From Vacuolonema iberomarrocanum LEGE 07170 (GTDB taxonomy: Bacteria > Cyanobacteriota > Cyanobacteriia > Elainellales > Elainellaceae), in contig JADEXA010000059.1 in NCBI GenBank assembly GCA_015207365.1, forward strand, positions 1 through 44,343: 44,343 nucleotides of DNA, written 5' to 3'. The notes under the pieces are model-generated. The model searched no databases, was not told where the DNA came from, and saw only the letters and a list, made by a program, of their open reading frames with translations. This document shows, piece by piece, positions 1-9,363 of this stretch; within the stretch, counting starts at the first letter, position 1; every line of letters begins with the position of its first letter. The translations under genes were made by a program, and so were the position numbers.

Positions 1-1
1 C

Positions 2-126
2 ACCTGGGAGATTTTGACCTCCTTGGCCGCCACCGCTCAGCAGCAAGGTGTTTCCTTTATTGATTGGGTGGCTGAGGCCATGACCTTACCCCCTCTCTCC
101 CCAGACGATTCCCGCTAAACAAATAC
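2..126 (+). mobile_element. 3' end of an IS element (transposase C-terminus)
   Basis: Reading from base 2, 38 codons run to a TAA at 116-118 and look like the C-terminal tail of a transposase (WEILTSLAATAQQQG, then FIDWVAEAMTLPPLSPDD). The style resembles the tails of cyanobacterial IS66-type transposases, but the family assignment is tentative because the catalytic part is outside the window. Bases 2-126 are repeated perfectly in inverse orientation at 44219-44343. Both copies lose identity at the same base, which puts the IS tip at GTATTTG (read inward toward the transposase). The flank from 127 onward is ordinary unique sequence. Confidence 0.7.
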
Positions 127-334
127 AATACGCGCTCCTTCTCAAAAAATCGTCTCCCCAATCAGCAACCCCCATCATCATAATTGGTCGTTTTACTGCA
201 AGAGGCTCTCATAATTAATGGAGGCATATCGTCAAGCAGGGGTCAACACATCCTTTCTGCGTATCCTTGTTAATCGAGGGCTCAGATGAAACCTTCATCC
301 GAAGCGGTGCTGCTCAGAAAAGATTGAGCGGCTG

Positions 335-1984
335 CTACTCCCAAAGGTTCTTGTTCTCCAGCATTGCTTCAGGCTTTTGAGTATCCAGCGGTAAGAAGAT
401 GGTCAGCACTTCTCCCTGATGCGGACGCTGCCGCACGATGAGTTTGCCACCCAGGGCTTGAAACAGATTCTTTGTCGCCGCTAGATTGAGACTAAGATTT
501 CCGGTTTCGGGTTGGAACATCAGCAACTGCCCCAGAGATTTGAGGGGAGTAACAGGGCGATCGCAGCCTTTCATAAATGGATTGTTCCCCTCCACATCCT
601 TCATATCCGACTGAAATTGGAGCTTGAGCTGTGAACCGGCCAGCATAACCGAAACTTGGATATGGCTATCTACTGGTAGCGTCTGGGTAATGCGATCGAC
701 GAGGCCAGTCAAGACCTGATCCAGCATCGTAGGGTCGGTCACAACGAGCGGCAACTTTTTCGGCAAGCGCACATCGAGGGATAGGTTCCGCTGGCTAGCC
801 AGTTGTTGCCAGCGAGGAACATGCTGCTGAAACAGGTCGGCTAAAGAAATAGGTGCCAAGGACGTGGGAGACGGCTTGTTGTGATCCTTCTCCAACTCCA
901 CGGCTCGGAAAATTAGGTTGAACCGATCGATCTGTTCGGTGCATTCCTGGTCGATCGCACCCAACCGTTTCAGCACCGTTGGGTTCAGGTCTTTGCGCTT
1001 TAGGAGCAACCGGGTCAGGGTGCGGATCGTCGTCAGAGGCGTGCGAACTTCGTGAGCGATCGCCTGGAGCAGTTCAGCATCGAAGCTTTCGGAGTTCTGC
1101 GTCAGTGCTTCCAGGGAAGGGTGGATACCCACTGGGTCATCGTGATGACCATTGGCCATCGACATCGCGTTACTGTCCGTCGATGCGGGCATGCTTTGGG
1201 ACTGTGTTAAACCCGTTGCACGCAAACCTTCGGAGCGGCGATCGCCAAATCGCCGAGATCCTTCTTCTAACTCCGTCGCCTCAGGGAGCAACGCCAACAT
1301 CAACTGCCCAAACTCTGCAACCCGACGGTAATCCGGTACTTGGGGGGAATAGGGTGTGACCAAAGCTTCAATGTCTTGCAGCAGCGATGATTGGGTTGAC
1401 GACCCTAAAAACATTAGCCGTGCCTGTAGTGCTTTCCACGCCCGCTCGATGGTTTCAGGGTCAAAAGAATAGAGAAATACAGGAATCCCTTCTGCGGTTT
1501 CGCCCAGCACCATTACCACTCGCAATGTCGGAGTCATGACCCAGCAAAACTGCTCTGCCCCCAGAGGGTCGTTGGGCATAATTGGCACGGTTGAAGCTTG
1601 GGGATTGATCGAAACTCGCGCCTGTTCCGACGTCGGTAGCAGGCGAAATGGCATCCAGGTGTTATTCCACAGCGGTGTTGCGGTGAAGGTCCAATTGGCG
1701 ATCGCCGCTTGCAGCTCCGGTTGCCCCAACACAGGGCCTGGCCCCGACAGGATGATGTCATCTGTTGAGCGATCGCCCGCAGTTTTATTGGATCTATTGG
1801 AGGTTTCTCGCTCCGCTTCCAGCTCCCGATGCAACATGACATTGAGCGCAGCGATCGCGCCGGCCCATTCGCGCTCTGCACGCAAACGCTGCTGCGCCGC
1901 AGATCGTTGCGGCTGGAACAGTGCCTCATCTTGCATAAGGGCTTCACTAATCGTGGGGAAAAACCACTGATTCACCTCTACCAA
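335..1984 (-). CDS. Sensor histidine kinase with degenerate ATPase domain
   Basis: The 549-residue protein has a unique N-terminal region (about 1-240) without membrane segments, a low-complexity linker (240-300), then a HisKA helix with H-box AIAHEVRTPLTTIR (His311), so it is probably cytoplasmic. The C-terminal HATPase_c-like region is eroded. The N-box position reads LTGLVDRITQTLP without the usual Asn, there is no DxGxG motif, and only the last strand (ALGGKLIVRQ, GEVLTIFLPL) is clearly kinase-like. It may bind ATP poorly or act as a pseudokinase or scaffold. The first codon is TTG at 1984; a GTG at 1975 is better spaced from the GAGG at 1986-1989, so the start is uncertain. No response regulator gene is adjacent. 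The class assignment is strong; the signal sensed is unknown. Confidence 0.85.
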   Translation of the reverse strand: MVEVNQWFFPTISEALMQDEALFQPQRSAAQQRLRAEREWAGAIAALNVMLHRELEAERETSNRSNKTAGDRSTDDIILSGPGPVLGQPELQAAIANWTFTATPLWNNTWMPFRLLPTSEQARVSINPQASTVPIMPNDPLGAEQFCWVMTPTLRVVMVLGETAEGIPVFLYSFDPETIERAWKALQARLMFLGSSTQSSLLQDIEALVTPYSPQVPDYRRVAEFGQLMLALLPEATELEEGSRRFGDRRSEGLRATGLTQSQSMPASTDSNAMSMANGHHDDPVGIHPSLEALTQNSESFDAELLQAIAHEVRTPLTTIRTLTRLLLKRKDLNPTVLKRLGAIDQECTEQIDRFNLIFRAVELEKDHNKPSPTSLAPISLADLFQQHVPRWQQLASQRNLSLDVRLPKKLPLVVTDPTMLDQVLTGLVDRITQTLPVDSHIQVSVMLAGSQLKLQFQSDMKDVEGNNPFMKGCDRPVTPLKSLGQLLMFQPETGNLSLNLAATKNLFQALGGKLIVRQRPHQGEVLTIFLPLDTQKPEAMLENKNLWE

Positions 1985-3613
1985 TCCTCAGCCCATACCA
2001 TTTGGGGTGGGCGGTTGCGGCATTACTTCATGCAGTATAACCCCGCTCTTTCCCTTCTCCAATGCGACTTCGGGCTCCCTAAATATTAGCTCTATACACC
2101 GAGGATAACGTCGGCAGATACTCCCGCCTAATCGCAATAACCGGACTTCAACCGTCGCATCAGCGGGGGGGCAAGAGGCTTTGTGCTCGCCCAACAGATT
2201 TCGGGTTAAGCAACAGCGACGTCCCCCCAAGCATTGCTGATTGACAGAAGAAAATAACCATTCGGTTTTTACCTACGGATTGCCGTACTCCTACCAAAAA
2301 GAAATCACAGAAAATAATGTAAGACCTAAACCTTAGGGGCGTTTCCAAGGAGATTCAATGCGTCATTGCGATCGTTAGTTGTACGAGATGTCAGCCAACC
2401 CATGGGTTTGCTCCGATAGGTCATCATCGAAAGTTCAATATATTTTTGGGAAATACCTGTCTGAAGTCGGTTTTGGCATTGTTTGTTCCACAACAAGCAA
2501 ACGCTTCCGCACATATCACCCCCTTGGATGATTTCAGAACCCTTTACTGAAACTTATTTTTGTATTACCATTGTAATCCGGGTAAAGTCATAACGACTTC
2601 AAGATGGTGGGGTGGATAGTGATAGAGCTGGAGGAAGTATATGAGAGAAACAGTTGGGTGATTAGCAGAGACTAAAGCCAATTTCGTCTTGTAGCTGAAT
2701 TCCCCCCTTCAATCAAGCTCTTCGTCGAGGAAAGGTGTAGAAGAGTGTGCAGGATGAGAAGTTGTAGAGATAGTGAGAGTGTGTGGCGATCGCTGACTTT
2801 ACTGTAGAAGCGCATCCTCATTTTGGGAAAAGTTTCATATAACATTCCTAGTCGTTCTTGCGTTTCTTGCTCGTCAGCTTATCTAAGTGCTTGTATACTT
2901 CGCTCTTTAGATTCGCTCAGTATCCTCTTAGCCGTTTCCGGTGCTTACAAAAGTGTAGCCAGTGCAGCAGGTTTTCTGTTTTTTCTCTGCTACTTTTCCC
3001 TGTTAAAAGTCCCCACTGTCCAAGTCATCTTCTCCAGAGCCTGTTTTGGAATAGTTAGAATCCCATTTCAGGGTGAGATTTGTAACTTGGATAAACCCAG
3101 AAGGCTCTACTTCTCGTTATTTCAGCCTTCTTGTTTATTAGTTGTTAAGGCTAATTGAGTTGAATGCTCAAAGGGAAGCCTTGCTCAGGTTCCATATCCA
3201 AGTGCTTCGTTGATTGGAAAGCTGGTAGCACTGTCTGATAGTGCCTCAATCCATACATAGAGATTGAATATATCCAAGTTTCCGCAATTTCACCTGTTCG
3301 ACTGATTCGAGTAATGCCGTCTTTTGATTAATCTATTGGTGCTTAGATAAATCTCCTCTAGGTTTACAGCAGCGGATTTCCATTTTCCTTGGTGGACTTT
3401 ACCTTTGCCCTGCCTCGATCTTCGGCTTTTATTGCACCGATAACTTTTCATGTCCTCGACACACACGAAACACAAACCAAACCTACGTTTTGCAGGTTAA
3501 TGTCAAACCTTTGAGATGGCTCTGAAACATCAGGTAGACACTTGCTTGGTAGCTTATCTGAATGCTTCGATCGCTTCTCTTTTGACCGTAATGTTCCATT
3601 TAAATGGAGTTAA
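1985..3613. other. Long gene-free region upstream of the sigma factor
   Basis: About 1.6 kb without a convincing gene. Open frames here (for example 2823-3158 on the plus strand) lack a ribosome binding site, family resemblance and codon bias. Bases 2700-3500 are visibly richer in A/T and pyrimidine tracts and almost lack the HIP1 octamer common elsewhere. The stretch could hold a long 5' leader, an RNA gene or a decayed gene; the sequence alone does not decide. Confidence 0.5.
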
Positions 3614-4609
3614 GTGGCAACCATGACGACCGCACATACTACAAGTCCCAATCCTAAGAAGAGTCTTTTCACGGCGGATATGGTGCGAACCTACCTGCAT
3701 GAAATTGGTCGTGTGCCATTGCTGACTCATGAACAAGAGATTGTTTTCGGGAAGCAAGTGCAGCAAATGATGCATTTGCTAGAAGCCCAGGAGAAATTGG
3801 CTGAGACCCTGGAGCGCAAGCCGACGCAAGCGGAGTGGGCAGAGGCTGCTGATGTTTCTGAAGCAGATCTGAACGAAACGCTTCAGATGGGTCGGCGTGC
3901 CAAGAAGAAAATGATCGAGGCAAACTTGCGGCTAGTTGTCGCAATTGCTAAGAAGTATCAGAAGCGCAATTTGGAATTCCTCGACCTGATTCAAGAAGGA
4001 ACGTTGGGCTTGGAGCGAGGAGTCGAAAAATTTGACCCAACCCGTGGTTATAAGTTCTCGACCTATGCTTATTGGTGGATTCGCCAAGCGATTACACGGG
4101 CGATCGCTCAGCAAGCTCGTACCATCCGCTTGCCTATCCACATCACCGAAAAGCTCAACAAAATCAAGCGAGCGCAGCGGGAGCTGGCGCAAAAGCTGGG
4201 ACACAGTCCGACGCCCTCCGATATTGCCGACGAATTAGGGTTGAAACCCTCCGAGATTCGAGAGTTCTTGCTCATGGCGCGGCAACCTGTGTCGCTGGAT
4301 CTCAAAGTTGGGGATAACCAGGACACCGAGCTGCAAGATCTGTTGGAAGACGAGGCCGCATCGCCTGAAACCTACACTGTCCAAGAATCCCTGAAGCAAG
4401 ACATCCAGGACTTATTAGCGGAGCTAACTCCCCAGCAACGGGAAGTACTCACGTTGCGCTTTGGGCTGGAAGATGGCAAAGAGCTGTCTCTAGCAAAAGT
4501 CGGACAGCGTATGAATATCAGCCGCGAGCGGGTACGTCAGCTTGAGCGGCAAGCCCTCGACCACCTCCGCCGCCGCAAAGCCAATGTGCGCGGCTATTTG
4601 GCAAGCTAG
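3614..4609 (+). CDS. Group 2 (non-essential) RNA polymerase sigma-70 factor
   Basis: The protein directs RNA polymerase core to promoters. Sigma region 1.2 (DMVRTYLHEIGRVPLLT), region 2 with the promoter-melting segment (FLDLIQEGTLGLERGVEKF, then YAYWWIRQAITRAI), region 3 (IHITEKLNKIKRAQREL) and region 4 with its helix-turn-helix (NISRERVRQLERQALDHLR) are all intact. The 331-residue length and lack of a long N-terminal extension put it with the cyanobacterial group 2 factors (SigB/SigC/SigD/SigE), which handle stress, dark and nutrient responses. The subgroup is not certain; region 1.2 looks most like SigB/SigD. The reading frame opens at GTG 3614; ATG 3623 (MTTAHTT) is an equally likely start, with GGAG at 3606-3609. 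It is monocistronic, with a hairpin terminator at 4677. Confidence 0.95.
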   Translation: MATMTTAHTTSPNPKKSLFTADMVRTYLHEIGRVPLLTHEQEIVFGKQVQQMMHLLEAQEKLAETLERKPTQAEWAEAADVSEADLNETLQMGRRAKKKMIEANLRLVVAIAKKYQKRNLEFLDLIQEGTLGLERGVEKFDPTRGYKFSTYAYWWIRQAITRAIAQQARTIRLPIHITEKLNKIKRAQRELAQKLGHSPTPSDIADELGLKPSEIREFLLMARQPVSLDLKVGDNQDTELQDLLEDEAASPETYTVQESLKQDIQDLLAELTPQQREVLTLRFGLEDGKELSLAKVGQRMNISRERVRQLERQALDHLRRRKANVRGYLAS

Positions 4610-4676
4610 CGATTTGCCCCACTCTACGCTCGCATGAGTGGGACGCTCAACACTGAACCACCCAAAAAAGAATCGA

Positions 4677-4702
4677 GGGGAGGGCGATCGCCTTCCCCTT
4701 TT
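4677..4702 (+). terminator. Rho-independent-type terminator after the sigma factor
   Basis: GGGGAGGGCGA is followed directly by TCGCCTTCCCC, giving an 11-bp self-complementary pair with one G-U, then TTTT. It lies 68 bp after the sigma factor stop codon. A HIP1 octamer forms the centre, so the loop must open into the stem. Confidence 0.6.
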
Positions 4703-5329
4703 CCCTATGCATGCTCATCGGATTACATCTAGCTACCGCATTTCTACGTATTGGTTCCAACTTGCAATGTGATTCTGAAAGCCCTACGGTGCAAGCCATT
4801 CAGAATGGTACATCCCGCTGTGTTTAGGCGAACAAGGAAAGGCTAGCGCTCTGACCCTACGGATTGGGGGCAAAACAGAGGGCTGTGGAAGTTGGGGCAG
4901 GCTCGCTCCAAAGTTACGCATTCCTACTCAACCACTCGTCAACAAGATCAGTAGGATCTTGAATGTCGGTAATTTTAGGAACTGTCCGTTGCTTTTGATA
5001 CAAATCTCAAATGAATCTCAATGAGATTTCCCTGGAAGCGTATCTATAATCAACGGGGCAGATTTGATACTTGCTTATCTTCTGCGAAACCGCCGACCTG
5101 TCAGCTCAATAGCTGATGGCACTAGGGTGTTGGGATAGATTGCGCCAACGACTTCGCTCCCCCTCCTTCCTGAAATCCGGACAAGTTCTTTAAAGATTTC
5201 ATGATGGTTTTTGGCCGCGAAGAGGGCAGGCTAGCTCTAATATGATTGCTTGCTCGCTGGGCATATCCAACCCAAACACAATCCAAAACTGATTGCAGAC
5301 CACAAAAGCCAATCTTGGAGACCGTCATT
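4703..5329. other. Intergenic region before the PPC-repeat gene
   Basis: About 630 bp with no supportable gene. It holds the candidate promoter and operator at 5002-5050. No other structure was recognised. Confidence 0.5.
5002..5050 (+). promoter_or_regulatory. Candidate promoter with overlapping inverted repeat
   Basis: A TATAAT hexamer lies at 5045-5050. The spaced inverted repeat AAATCTCA (5002-5009) and TGAGATTT (5022-5029) overlaps the place where a -35 element would be, and no good TTGACA match exists there. This fits a promoter dependent on, or blocked by, a dimeric regulator. It would give a leader of about 270 nt for the gene at 5330. This is inference from pattern only. Confidence 0.35.
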
Positions 5330-8300
5330 ATGGCAGATGGGAATTCGTTTGAGACCGCACGAAGAAAAAATCCCTCACGCAGCGGAAGAACTGTAAACAG
5401 TACGCTCGGGGGCTCTGATACCGATGATTTCTATGCATTTAGAATTCCCTTTAACCGAGGGACGATTGACTTCGGGTTGACGAATATCCCTAATGGTTTC
5501 AACTTCAGCCTAGAAGTCTATGACAGCGACAGACGATTGGTACGCAGATCGTCTCGTGCAGGAAATCGAGACGAAAGCGTCAATCTCAATGTCAATCGGG
5601 GCGACTACTTCGTTCGTGTTCGACAAATCGGCTCAACTTCCGGAAGTGGACGCTACAGCCTGACCCTCCAATCCAATCCCGATCGCGCCGGGAACATTCG
5701 TGAAGGCTCAAGAGATCTCAATGAAATTCTAGACAATGGCACCGTTACGGTTCGTGACTTCGTATCGCGGGGCGATCGCCGAGACTTCTACGAATTCACA
5801 CTAGCTGAACGGTCGGTTGTGGAGCTTACATACCGTTCGTTTGAGCAGAACTCCAATGTATTCTTCCAGGATGGAACAAGCCCAGACGCCAATGAAACAA
5901 GCTTCCGTACCGTCCAGAGAACCTTGGATGCGGGCTTACATGCTCTGAGGGTTGTTCCTATACCTGGCAATGGTAGAGGTGTGACAACGCGATACAGCCT
6001 CCAGGTTGATATTACTCCAGATGGTGGTGATAATGGCCCTCCCCCTGATAACGGCCCCCCAACTGACCATGTCGGCAATAGTTTTGAATCAGCCAAAGCG
6101 ATTGCTGTGCGGTCAACGGAAACTACCTTCTCAGACAACATTGGCGGTGAGGATACCTCTGACTTCTTCCGATTCACTACAAACAATGCGGGCGATTTAG
6201 ACCTTGGTGTTTCTGGAAACAATCGAGCTATTCAGTTCAACCTGTTTAATGGTCAACGCCAATTCTTGCGTACGGGAACCGATGGACTCTCCATCTCAGA
6301 TCTGCAAAGCGGTACTTACTTCCTTCAGCTCAGACCTGGAGCATCTGGTGCTCCTTCTACTCCCTACACGTTGAGCACGCTTCTATCTCCGATTGATGGG
6401 GTTGGTAATAACTTTGGCTCAGCCACGCAAATTACCGTAGACGCAACCCAACGAACTGAAGCCGAAGGTGTCGGTGGCACAGACCCAGCCGACTTCTACC
6501 GCTTCAATGCTGGGGAAGTCGGCGACCTGCAACTAAGCCTGACAGGCGCTAGCCAGCCACTCACCCTGACATTGTTCAATGCCTCTCAAAATCAGATCGG
6601 CACAAGTACGAACAATAGCCTAGACGTCTCAGGGCTGCAAACGGGCAACTATTTTATACGAGTTGCACCGTCCAACCCTGGTGCGCCTTTCTCCGCCTAC
6701 AATCTCCGCACCTTGTTAGCACCCGACCGGGTGGGAGACAGCGAAGCGGATGCAACCCTCGTAACAGACCCAGGTACCGATCCCTTCCCCGTTATCGGTA
6801 TCAATCCTCAGGACTACAGCGATTTTGCGAGTGGCAATGATGAAGACTTCTTTAGATTGGATCTGACGGAGGACTACAACTTCGTGTCTCTCAGTCTGGA
6901 AGGTTTGTCGGCGAACCTGAACTTGCAATTCTTTAGACAGGGCAGCGACAGCCGGGTTACATCCAACCTTGGGGGCACGACGGTAGATGCGTTGGAAGGT
7001 AGCGTCGGACCTGGAACCTATTTCGTACGAGTCTTTGCCCCAGGCAACAGCCCTGGTTCGAGCTACAACCTGAGTATGGCTGTCGATTCCGAGAATGTCC
7101 GTCCAAGCATTACACGTGATGTTTTCCCCACGGGAGACTCCAACGCTCGCCTGTTGACCGATGTCACTAATCTAAGTGAGGCCTTCTTTGTCGCCACTGA
7201 CGATGTACTTGGTCTCGGTCTATTCAGAAGTCAGGGAACGCTGGATACCACCATCCGAGTGGGCTCTTTCACGAGCATCACTTCGTTAGAAGCGGTGGGT
7301 AGTTCTGTCTACATTGCAGGCTCGCGCTCAGATACGGGTCTAGAACTCTATCGCTGGACGAGTGATGGTAGCCCAACGGGACAGATTTCGTTGGTCGAAG
7401 ATATCAACCCTGGAACGGGTGGCTCGAGTGTTCGAGATTTGATTGCTGTGGGCAATAACCTCTACTTCCGAGCCTCAGAGGAGGGCACCCCGCAAGACGC
7501 TGTGCTCTACCGGACAAACGGTACAACTGTGACCCAAGTTGCAAATGTAGGCGAGTCTCCAACTAACTTTACTGTTGTGGATAATTCGACGCTCTACTAC
7601 ACCGTTGATAGTACGGACAGGGGCGATGTCCTGCAGCGTATCAGCAATGCTGGTACCGCTAATCCAGACGCTCCTGAAACGCTTGGTACGATTTCTGGAG
7701 TTGAGCTTGCTTTCATCAATAATTTGCAGGCCATTGGGGATGACCTATTCTTTACATCTGAACAGTTCAATACTACTGAACAGCGAATAGAAAACCTCGA
7801 ATGGCGACGGTTGAGCAGCACGGATCAGCTCTCTACGTTTGATGCAACCGGAGATGAAGAAGATGGGCTAACAGGATTTACGAACTCTATTGCGGTTGCT
7901 GATGGTTTTGTCTACTTCGTTGCGGATGCAGGATTGGCAGATGGGACGGAATTGTTCCGAGCGGATTTGAGTACAGCTCCAGGGGGCGATACCGTCGTAG
8001 CCGTTGAACAGTTGGATGAAATTATTGTTGGCAACTTCGGTAATCCGAACATTACCAATCTGACAAGCTACAACGGTAGCCTCTTCTTCAACGCAACCGA
8101 TGGTAGTGGCAATACCCTCTTTGTTGTTGAGGATGCGGATGCTGCCAGTACACCTACTGCTGTGAAGGTAGATTTGCCTGGGGTTGCGGGAACTGGTAGC
8201 AATCCTCAAGAGTTTATCGTTGCCAACGACATCCTCTACTTCTCGGCAACGACATCGACGACTGGGCGCGAGGTCTGGAGTTATGATGGGGCTGCCTCTC

Positions 8301-8473
8301 CGACGGCAACCGGCAGCTACACACTGCCTCTCAACTTTGAGATTGTTGATGGAGCAGATGGCTCTGATCCTCTCGAACTAACCGCAGTTGGTGCAGATGC
8401 ACAAGGCAGTGGTGGTCGGATCTACTTCACGGCAGACGACGGTGTCCGTGGTCGCGAGGTATGGGTAATTTAG
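5330..8473 (+). CDS. Large PPC-repeat and ELWxxDGT-repeat protein
   Basis: A protein of about 1047 residues with two halves. The first ~600 residues are five tandem PPC-like beta-sandwich units, each carrying a variant of D..DFYRF....GDLQLSLTG...LFN and ending GTYFVRV..PG....YSL. PPC (bacterial pre-peptidase C-terminal) domains usually sit beside secreted enzymes, but no enzyme domain is visible here. The second half has ELWxxDGT-type propeller-like repeats (LELYRWTSDGS, DINPGTGGSS, TELFRADLS, GREVWSYDGA, GREVWVI). ATG 5330 is chosen because GGAG at 5317-5320 is 9 nt upstream; an in-frame start at 5246 lacks this. No signal peptide, Sec motif or RTX nonapeptides are seen, so if it is exported the route is unclear. 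Likely an extracellular or surface adhesin-like protein; the function is inferred only from repeat type. Confidence 0.85.
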   Translation: MADGNSFETARRKNPSRSGRTVNSTLGGSDTDDFYAFRIPFNRGTIDFGLTNIPNGFNFSLEVYDSDRRLVRRSSRAGNRDESVNLNVNRGDYFVRVRQIGSTSGSGRYSLTLQSNPDRAGNIREGSRDLNEILDNGTVTVRDFVSRGDRRDFYEFTLAERSVVELTYRSFEQNSNVFFQDGTSPDANETSFRTVQRTLDAGLHALRVVPIPGNGRGVTTRYSLQVDITPDGGDNGPPPDNGPPTDHVGNSFESAKAIAVRSTETTFSDNIGGEDTSDFFRFTTNNAGDLDLGVSGNNRAIQFNLFNGQRQFLRTGTDGLSISDLQSGTYFLQLRPGASGAPSTPYTLSTLLSPIDGVGNNFGSATQITVDATQRTEAEGVGGTDPADFYRFNAGEVGDLQLSLTGASQPLTLTLFNASQNQIGTSTNNSLDVSGLQTGNYFIRVAPSNPGAPFSAYNLRTLLAPDRVGDSEADATLVTDPGTDPFPVIGINPQDYSDFASGNDEDFFRLDLTEDYNFVSLSLEGLSANLNLQFFRQGSDSRVTSNLGGTTVDALEGSVGPGTYFVRVFAPGNSPGSSYNLSMAVDSENVRPSITRDVFPTGDSNARLLTDVTNLSEAFFVATDDVLGLGLFRSQGTLDTTIRVGSFTSITSLEAVGSSVYIAGSRSDTGLELYRWTSDGSPTGQISLVEDINPGTGGSSVRDLIAVGNNLYFRASEEGTPQDAVLYRTNGTTVTQVANVGESPTNFTVVDNSTLYYTVDSTDRGDVLQRISNAGTANPDAPETLGTISGVELAFINNLQAIGDDLFFTSEQFNTTEQRIENLEWRRLSSTDQLSTFDATGDEEDGLTGFTNSIAVADGFVYFVADAGLADGTELFRADLSTAPGGDTVVAVEQLDEIIVGNFGNPNITNLTSYNGSLFFNATDGSGNTLFVVEDADAASTPTAVKVDLPGVAGTGSNPQEFIVANDILYFSATTSTTGREVWSYDGAASPTATGSYTLPLNFEIVDGADGSDPLELTAVGADAQGSGGRIYFTADDGVRGREVWVI

Positions 8474-8554
8474 TCTTGGACTAGCACGTAGGGTTGAGGT
8501 TGAAGATTCCTTTTTGCCTCAACTCTTAGGTTCGACATCTGTCATAGCGAATAC

Positions 8555-8585
8555 AAGCCTCTCTTTGTCAGAAGGGAGGCTTTTT
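8555..8585 (+). terminator. Terminator of the PPC-repeat gene
   Basis: AGCCTCTCT and AGGGAGGCT form a 9-bp stem (one G-U) around TTGTCAGA, followed by TTTTT. It lies 82 bp after the stop codon of the large gene. Confidence 0.8.
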
Positions 8586-8643
8586 GGTAGGGGTAGTCCT
8601 ATCAATTGAGTTTCTGTATTGACGATTCTAGAATCAATGACAC

Positions 8644-8734
8644 AGGAGTTACGCATTTTGTTGATGGTGTGGCCGCGACGCAGCCACACCATCAACAAAT
8701 TCCCTCAGGGTTACGCAAGTTTTGCGTAAGTCCT
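8644..8734 (+). repeat. Family A nested inverted-repeat element, copy 1
   Basis: The left end is AGGAGTTACGCA and the right end TGCGTAAGTCCT. Inside is a 17-bp perfect stem (8657-8673 with 8683-8699, variable part GGTGTGGC/GCCACACC) and loop CGCGACGCA. A second small hairpin follows (TTACGCAA / TTGCGTAA, 8711-8729). No coding capacity. It ends 38 bp before the pcp start, so it occupies that gene's promoter region. Related copies are at 10961, 16204 and 26517. Confidence 0.85.
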
Positions 8735-8772
8735 GTGGCATTCAGAAGATATTACAGTGGGAGAATAACCCG

Positions 8773-9339
8773 ATGGGATGTCGGTTGTTACTTACGTCAT
8801 TTACGACCTGGAAGCCAGAGCAAGTGACCAATTCTTCGGATGATATTTTGCTGGCGCTGGAGCAAGTGGGATTGCCCGCATCGATCGCCCTCCTCCGACA
8901 AATTCCCGTAGACTTTGAGATCGCTCCTCAGCGGGCAATCGCCCACTTTGAGGCGCTCCAACCCCAGGGCATCATCTGTTTTGGTATGGCAGAGCGTCGC
9001 GATCGCCTAGATCTGGAGCGAAAAGCAACCGACGATACCATGACCCTGGAAACGTCCCTTGACCTGGAAGCCCTGAAGCAGGATTTGCCTTTTACCACTA
9101 TCAGCGACGATGCAGGACGGTTTGTGTGCAATGGGCTGTATTTGGCAATGTTGCAGTTTTTGGAGCATCGTTATCCCGATCGCTTTGCGCTATTTGTCCA
9201 TGTGCCAATTCTTACCCTAGAGAATCGAGATGCTATTCTGCACGATGTTTGGGCGATAATAAATCGTCTTGGCTTAGGGACTATCCCAATTGCTAAAAGC
9301 GAGATGTTCCGCCCATTCATTCCACCTGCTGAACTTTAG
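8773..9339 (+). CDS. pcp: Pyrrolidone-carboxylate peptidase (peptidase family C15)
   Basis: Removes N-terminal pyroglutamate from peptides in the cytoplasm. The C15 catalytic triad is visible in context: Glu82 (LDLERKATD), Cys119 (GRFVCNGLYLAM, matching the family GxFVCN) and His143 (FALFVHVPIL). The N-terminus LLLTSFTTWKPEQVTNSSD matches the family's start of domain. At 188 residues it is slightly shorter than typical 200-215 residue enzymes. ATG 8773 has GGGAG 9-10 nt upstream; an upstream in-frame ATG at 8722 lies inside the family A repeat and is rejected. The DUF3370 gene follows after 24 bp and is probably cotranscribed. Confidence 0.85.
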   Translation: MGCRLLLTSFTTWKPEQVTNSSDDILLALEQVGLPASIALLRQIPVDFEIAPQRAIAHFEALQPQGIICFGMAERRDRLDLERKATDDTMTLETSLDLEALKQDLPFTTISDDAGRFVCNGLYLAMLQFLEHRYPDRFALFVHVPILTLENRDAILHDVWAIINRLGLGTIPIAKSEMFRPFIPPAEL

Positions 9340-9363
9340 ACATTAACGTTACAACGCCTGTTT

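Noticed and set aside
2823..3158. 111-codon plus-strand open frame upstream of the sigma factor
   Set aside because: No ribosome binding site, unusual Ser/Cys/Leu-rich composition, no family resemblance, and a competing frame of similar quality overlaps it.
3290..3475. tRNA-like segment suggested by a GTTCGA-type motif near 3296
   Set aside because: No cloverleaf arms or acceptor stem could be paired around it.
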